IMG/VR virus record: IMGVR_UViG_3300035070_000558
Coordinates: 1 to 31,770 of that record
Reading direction: 5' to 3' (one strand)
Length of the DNA stretch: 31,770 nucleotides
Source of the DNA: a virus
In this document: one piece after another, positions 28,501-31,770 of the stretch
Layout: each line of letters starts with the position of its first letter
Position numbering within the stretch: the stretch's first letter is position 1
Program-made: the position numbers and the translations under genes
The notes under the pieces: model-generated
Told to the model about the DNA's origin: nothing
The model's input: the letters and a program-made list of their open reading frames with translations, nothing else
The model's database searches: none

Positions 28501-29116
28501 TAATATTAATTATATTATCTTCAGGCTTTTCAATAACAGTAGCACCTGCAGCAAAACCAGTTCCATATTTTATTACTTCTCCTGTTTTAGCTGCTTTCTT
28601 TCCTAGTCCTAAAGCTTTAGCTCCTTGTGCTAACTTTAAACCTTTAGCTCCAAGATTAAGTCCTTTTACTATTACTGTTCCAGGTACAAAATAAGAACCT
28701 ATTTCACTAGCTGTTTGTTCTCCTTCGCCTTGTGTAGGAAAAAAATACTTTTGACGTTTACGTTCTAAAGATTCAGGTATATTTTCTTGAGCAAACTCTC
28801 TTGCTTTTTGTGTGAATTCAGGAGCAACAGCTTCTGAAATATTTTCAACGCCTTCACCTACTTTACCTAAAGCACCAAGAGCAACACGAGGTATAAGATA
28901 ACCAGGTTTTTCTAGCTCTTCTTTAGATTTTTTACTTCTTGATTCAATAGATTTATATTCTTTAAAAGCATCTTGATAATCTTCTACTTTAATACCTTTA
29001 CTTCTAATGAAATTTCTTCTTTGTTCATTAGTTGCTAGTTCTCCTGATTGAACACCAGCTATAAGTTCATTTCTTGTATCAGTAAAGATACGACTATAAG
29101 GTGATAATGCTCCCAT
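25529..29116 (-). CDS. Large virion protein, probably internal/DNA-ejection protein (1195 aa)
   Basis: The length, position after another virion protein and before lysis genes, and lysine-rich helical make-up fit the large internal or ejection proteins of short-tailed phages. The N-terminal 150 residues are helical and charged. A glycine/alanine-rich amphipathic part follows (GLNLGAKGLKLAQGAKALGL near 155-174, and FAAGATVIEK), which might interact with membrane. Long helical segments make up the rest. No lysozyme or protease motif was found. The start overlaps the previous stop (TAATG) with AAGGAAA upstream. It could also be a tape-measure-like protein. Confidence in virion role is moderate. 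Confidence 0.65.
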   Translation of the reverse strand: MGALSPYSRIFTDTRNELIAGVQSGELATNEQRRNFIRSKGIKVEDYQDAFKEYKSIESRSKKSKEELEKPGYLIPRVALGALGKVGEGVENISEAVAPEFTQKAREFAQENIPESLERKRQKYFFPTQGEGEQTASEIGSYFVPGTVIVKGLNLGAKGLKLAQGAKALGLGKKAAKTGEVIKYGTGFAAGATVIEKPEDNIINIISEMTVPDEEGKPLGTAAQLIKKLEINPNDSKSSQYLQSFLNNLMFEGVLAGPTLAAAKSLSKLPGKEFAKKITKKGVEYVVPTPLKRWSQEWLTARRGLNDRGLAILAEREGAVKASLTKAEILESQLRAAIEKTYPKKRRTKKDMENINAALAGDRFALRKLKLEAPDIGNHIDDMRAEIDKLSLYVKDHIAKGDLSVTIGENLETYLNRSYQIYDDPENYKHFLKSKEGEKAIESAKEYFRKEGVDEEDLSKVLEYYTKGVTKGEFNSFLKNVKPRTSQILKQKKDIAPAIRHLWGETTDPLKNYVNSFTKLANLKSEYQFLKQITNEAEKSGKAFRTKPGDTFKDLVQYESDELLEKSALKSLGGTSSKNVKSPLQDLYLDPSWKKAIDEGLEVAMPGGPLMRHWMKMKAGSQAMKTIYSVPTHGRNIMGNTFIMLANGTIDPRFWGKGIKDIWKRFKGKLSPEESERLARYQELGILDSSVHVSSLRKAASEAFTSGPDGFVEKIAKRTGATGRGIKKVSDTMVKAYEAEDNLFKIANFEQQMKAFRKVLPDMSQRELERFVAQRTRDTMPNYNMVPKAFKALRAAPIGNFLAFPAEMIRNSYHLAKYTWKDISGQTARELRDQAKKQKINIGKINEGALKALGFKRLAGMTAAATAGDAMVEVSKQMMGIDDDQEAALNQIVPEWEKGTNKIFVSPIEKNKKGEIQVDYLNLGPIDPYSYLKTPTKMVAAAILNNEDYNEQAVRDDMSQAFRGLLSPFGDPSMVVQGMLDVYRGKGVDPDQSLASGITDSIIKSFTPGTLDFFMNRYTYEKGKDKFGEGVTKFGFPIIEGQVDAAAFLGVKRQRANLSKGLNFNIKSPIRDMNNSKRLFTNEITNYLGGDPNKILNKYKESQANKMKHAQRLRTLAKSYRALGMDESDMYMALSKNGLLTPKNLDEFMKADQNFFVADQIPKTAMTLGEMETGADIPYEEIFDIYNTLTGSEID

Positions 29117-31554
29117 TAAGAAACATTTCCTTCATAATTAGGATCTTTATCATTTTTTTGAATTACAGTTTCTATACCTATAATTTCATTAATACTATTT
29201 TGTAATCTGTTTAATCCACCAGCATCTACAAAAGCATCATATCTACCACCAAGTTTTACTAATTCGCTTATAGCTTCATTCTTAGCAGATTCAATTTGAG
29301 ATAATATAGCAGGACCTCTTTTACCTGTTATTTTACCATCCATTATTAAAAAATCATTACCTGTAAAATTAGTTATTGTTCCAAGTAAACCTTCAGTATA
29401 ATCACTAAGATTGTTAATATAAACATCTTTTACATCATCTGGTATATTAGCTTCTACTCTAGCAATTTCATTTTGCTCTTTATAAATTTTTAGTTGATCT
29501 TTCCATTTATCTTTTTCAAATTTAACAGCTTCTGCTTTTAATTTTCTATCTCTTTTATTTAAAGTCATTCCAAGATCTTCTTTCATAGCAAGAAGTTTTA
29601 TATCTTCTCGTTTATCTTCTAAATTTTCTTTACGATCTCTCATTTCTTTATTAGTTGATTGCATTGCATCTATACTTTCAGGAGCTACTTGTAAAGCTGC
29701 ATCTACAACACCAAGTAATCCTCCTTTAGTTGGAGTAGCTGTACCCATACGTGCAAAGAAACTTGCAAGATTTGCATACTGTCCTTTTATTCTTTCATCT
29801 TCTATACCTTTAAGACGTTCATCATAACGATCTCCTTGAGTTGCTAAAGCTTTTCGTATAGCATCTTCTTTTTGTTGAATAGCTATTTGTTCTGACATAC
29901 CTGCTGTATCTAAGTTTGTAGTAGGTGTTTCTAAAGTTGGTAAACCTCCTTCTACTCCTGCTACTCTTGGTGGTTGATTTATAACTCTTTCATTTTGTTT
30001 AGGTACTTCTTGTATTTCTTTTGCCTTTCTTGCTCTTTGTCTTTCAACAATATCAGCATTAATTTCATCAAGTGTTCTTGTATCTTTTTTATCTAAACTA
30101 TATCCTTGAGTTGTTCTATTTGTTGGTACTCTTGCTAGTCTAGCAGGACCTATTATATCTCTACCTTGATAACCTGAACCTTCTGCCATTATATTACCAG
30201 GTACTGTTTCTATAGAAGATCTTCTACCTGCTTGAGAACTATCAAAAGCTAATAATGGATCTTGAGTATTTACATCTTCTGGAAATATATTATCTGTACT
30301 TCTAAATCTTGTTATACCATCATTTTCTACTCCTGCTACTGTACTTAAATCTTCAAGAGAACTAGCATCAACATCTTCACCTATGTTAGGTAATCTATCA
30401 GGTAAATTAAATATATTTCCATATTTATTATATATATTACTTATTGCTTCATCAACTTGAAGAGGAACACCTTTTGTTATAGGAAACATAGATGCACCCT
30501 CACCTCTATTTTCCATAGGAAAAGCATCAGCAGCTCTGTTACTAAATCTATATCTATCTAATAATTTTTTAAAATAGCCACCATTATCTGCATTAACAAC
30601 AGGAAGATCACTTAATCCACCACCATGTTTTCTACCTGTTAAAAGTGATAAAGGATTTTGACCTGTAAAGGCTCCATAAGTTGCACCTAATGTACCTAAT
30701 CCACTTATTAAAGTTTGTGCTGTAGATGGTGGAGGTGGTGTAGGTTGTGCAAATGTTGTTTGTTGTACAGGTGCACCAGTAACAACAGATTGATATTTAG
30801 ACATAGTATCATAAGGATAGTTTCTTTCTAATGTATATTGTCTAAAGGCTTCATCAAGAGCTGTTTGTTGTTGTCTTTGTTTCTGTTCACCAACAGTTTG
30901 TATTGCACCTAGTTCACCTAGTTGTGCTTTAAATTGTTGAGGAGCCATAGTAGCAAGTTGTGCACCTGCTTGACCTGCAGCTTGACGATCTGCTTGAAAT
31001 CTTTTTACAGCATCTTGATAAGCTTGTTGAGAACCTTTAGCTTGTATATCACTTAATAATCTTTGTTGTGTATCTGCAGCCATACCTTCTAATATAGCTT
31101 GTCTACTACCACCAAAACCACCTGTAGTTGCAGCTTGTGCAGCTAACTGTGGTACTACTTGTGATTCATATTGTTTAGTAGCTTCTCTTTTTTCTATGTC
31201 AGTTACTGCTTGTTGATAAGGAGACATGTATTGTGTCATTTGTTCTGATGTCATAGGTGCTGCAGCAGATCTTGTTAAGTCCATTCCTTCTTGAAAGACA
31301 GGAGCTTGAGAACCTACAAGTCCTTGTAATCCTGTAAAAGCTTGTTGTTGTTCAGGTGTAAAGTCTGCAACAGTAGGACCTTGATAAGGTTGAAAACCTT
31401 CTTTAGTTCTTTCGTTATAAAGAGCTTGAGCTTTACCTAGTATATCTTTATAATAAGGAGCTAACTCTTTAGGTAACTGTGAAGATTGTACTGTTGGACC
31501 TGCTACTTGTTGTACAGGTGCTCCTGTTTGAAACAATGATGATAAAAAACTCAT
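29116..31554 (-). CDS. Large virion protein, helical with Q-rich N-terminus (812 aa)
   Basis: Residues about 20-260 are glutamine/alanine-rich and helical, with PYYKDILGKAQALYNERT, VADFTPEQQQAFTGLQGLVG and AATTGGFGGSRQAIL. This N-terminal pattern is widespread in uncultured marine podovirus-like genomes and is thought to be structural. A proline stretch (PTPPPPS) and a glycine-rich part (GRKHGGGLSDLPVVNADNGG) separate it from a long charged helical C-terminal half. AGAAAGGG precedes the ATG by about ten bases. The likely role is an internal or tail-associated virion protein, by size and position. Confidence 0.6.
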   Translation of the reverse strand: MSFLSSLFQTGAPVQQVAGPTVQSSQLPKELAPYYKDILGKAQALYNERTKEGFQPYQGPTVADFTPEQQQAFTGLQGLVGSQAPVFQEGMDLTRSAAAPMTSEQMTQYMSPYQQAVTDIEKREATKQYESQVVPQLAAQAATTGGFGGSRQAILEGMAADTQQRLLSDIQAKGSQQAYQDAVKRFQADRQAAGQAGAQLATMAPQQFKAQLGELGAIQTVGEQKQRQQQTALDEAFRQYTLERNYPYDTMSKYQSVVTGAPVQQTTFAQPTPPPPSTAQTLISGLGTLGATYGAFTGQNPLSLLTGRKHGGGLSDLPVVNADNGGYFKKLLDRYRFSNRAADAFPMENRGEGASMFPITKGVPLQVDEAISNIYNKYGNIFNLPDRLPNIGEDVDASSLEDLSTVAGVENDGITRFRSTDNIFPEDVNTQDPLLAFDSSQAGRRSSIETVPGNIMAEGSGYQGRDIIGPARLARVPTNRTTQGYSLDKKDTRTLDEINADIVERQRARKAKEIQEVPKQNERVINQPPRVAGVEGGLPTLETPTTNLDTAGMSEQIAIQQKEDAIRKALATQGDRYDERLKGIEDERIKGQYANLASFFARMGTATPTKGGLLGVVDAALQVAPESIDAMQSTNKEMRDRKENLEDKREDIKLLAMKEDLGMTLNKRDRKLKAEAVKFEKDKWKDQLKIYKEQNEIARVEANIPDDVKDVYINNLSDYTEGLLGTITNFTGNDFLIMDGKITGKRGPAILSQIESAKNEAISELVKLGGRYDAFVDAGGLNRLQNSINEIIGIETVIQKNDKDPNYEGNVS

Positions 31555-31558
31555 ATCT

Positions 31559-31770
31559 TTATACCCTTTCTAACATGGGTTTTAAAGCATGTAACCCACT
31601 TATTTCATTTGGTTGTTCTGTATCTCCATAAGCTTTCTTACGTACATGCTTAACAACTCTATCCATTACTTTAGCACCTGCATCTGCATTGCCATTACCA
31701 AGTGCTGCCATTGTATAACTATCTACTACATATTCTGAAGGTGATACAGCTAATGTTCCTACTTGTTTTG
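31559..31770 (-). CDS. C-terminal fragment of an upstream virion-unit protein (partial)
   Basis: A frame open to the window edge encodes the last 69 residues of a protein, including VGTLAVSPSEYVVDSYTMAA, AGAKVMDRVVKHVRKKAYGD, and an end ...HALKPMLERV. Its stop lies four bases before the next start. The fragment is helical and basic in part. It is too short to identify; portal, tail or another internal protein are possible. Confidence 0.7.
   Translation of the reverse strand, partial: KQVGTLAVSPSEYVVDSYTMAALGNGNADAGAKVMDRVVKHVRKKAYGDTEQPNEISGLHALKPMLERV

Overview
The window looks like part of a low-GC, double-stranded DNA tailed phage, probably a short-tailed (podovirus-like) phage of a marine alphaproteobacterium. 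The phage assignment rests on a T7-style replication set (primase-helicase, family A DNA polymerase, endonuclease VII, single-stranded-DNA-binding protein, PD-(D/E)XK exonuclease), a terminase small subunit, and very large virion-type proteins. The host guess is inference from AT-richness, an IbpA-type Hsp20 with a ROSE-like leader, a DUF1289 protein and an adenosylcobalamin-dependent ribonucleotide reductase. No phage RNA polymerase is visible. Many near-consensus sigma-70 promoters (mostly TTGACA, 17 bp, TATAAT-like) suggest host RNA polymerase is used.

Layout. Positions 1-625 are a non-coding control region. A perfect consensus promoter points left out of the window (58 to 30), followed by several strong inverted repeats, a 53-bp-spaced repeat, RNA-like hairpins, and a rightward promoter at 539-567. 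Rightward genes run from 626 to 22015. First come GP88-like and many tiny, tightly overlapping accessory genes (626-6315). Next is DNA metabolism (6320-16152): primase-helicase, winged-helix protein, DNA polymerase, endonuclease VII, a nuclease ORF fused in frame to SSB, exonuclease, GIY-YIG endonuclease, DUF3310 and class II RNR. Then follow DUF1289, Hsp20 with its own promoter and thermosensor-like leader, a glycosyltransferase/methyltransferase cluster (16992-20714), small membrane proteins, and the terminase small subunit.

At 22015/22016 the rightward unit meets a leftward unit with no gap. Read in its own direction (31770 to 22016), this holds the C-terminus of an unidentified protein, two large virion proteins (812 and 1195 aa), a small membrane coiled-coil protein, a phage tail-type lysozyme, a cysteine-rich 36-aa protein, and three exported or membrane proteins. 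Terminase large subunit, portal and capsid are not in the window. If the genome is circular or circularly permuted, the leftward promoter at 58-30 would drive them and the rest of this leftward unit, making 1-625 the divergent switch and 22015/22016 the convergent end.

Most interesting points: a ROSE-like hairpin over the Hsp20 ribosome-binding site; a nuclease ORF that runs without a stop into SSB although SSB has its own promoter, RBS and start; SSB-tail-like C-termini (-EEEIPF, -KKEIPF) on the primase-helicase and its neighbour; a DUF1289 gene with no standard start codon; a metallothionein-like micro-protein in the lysis/virion cluster; a three-domain glycan-modifying protein; and the structured control region.
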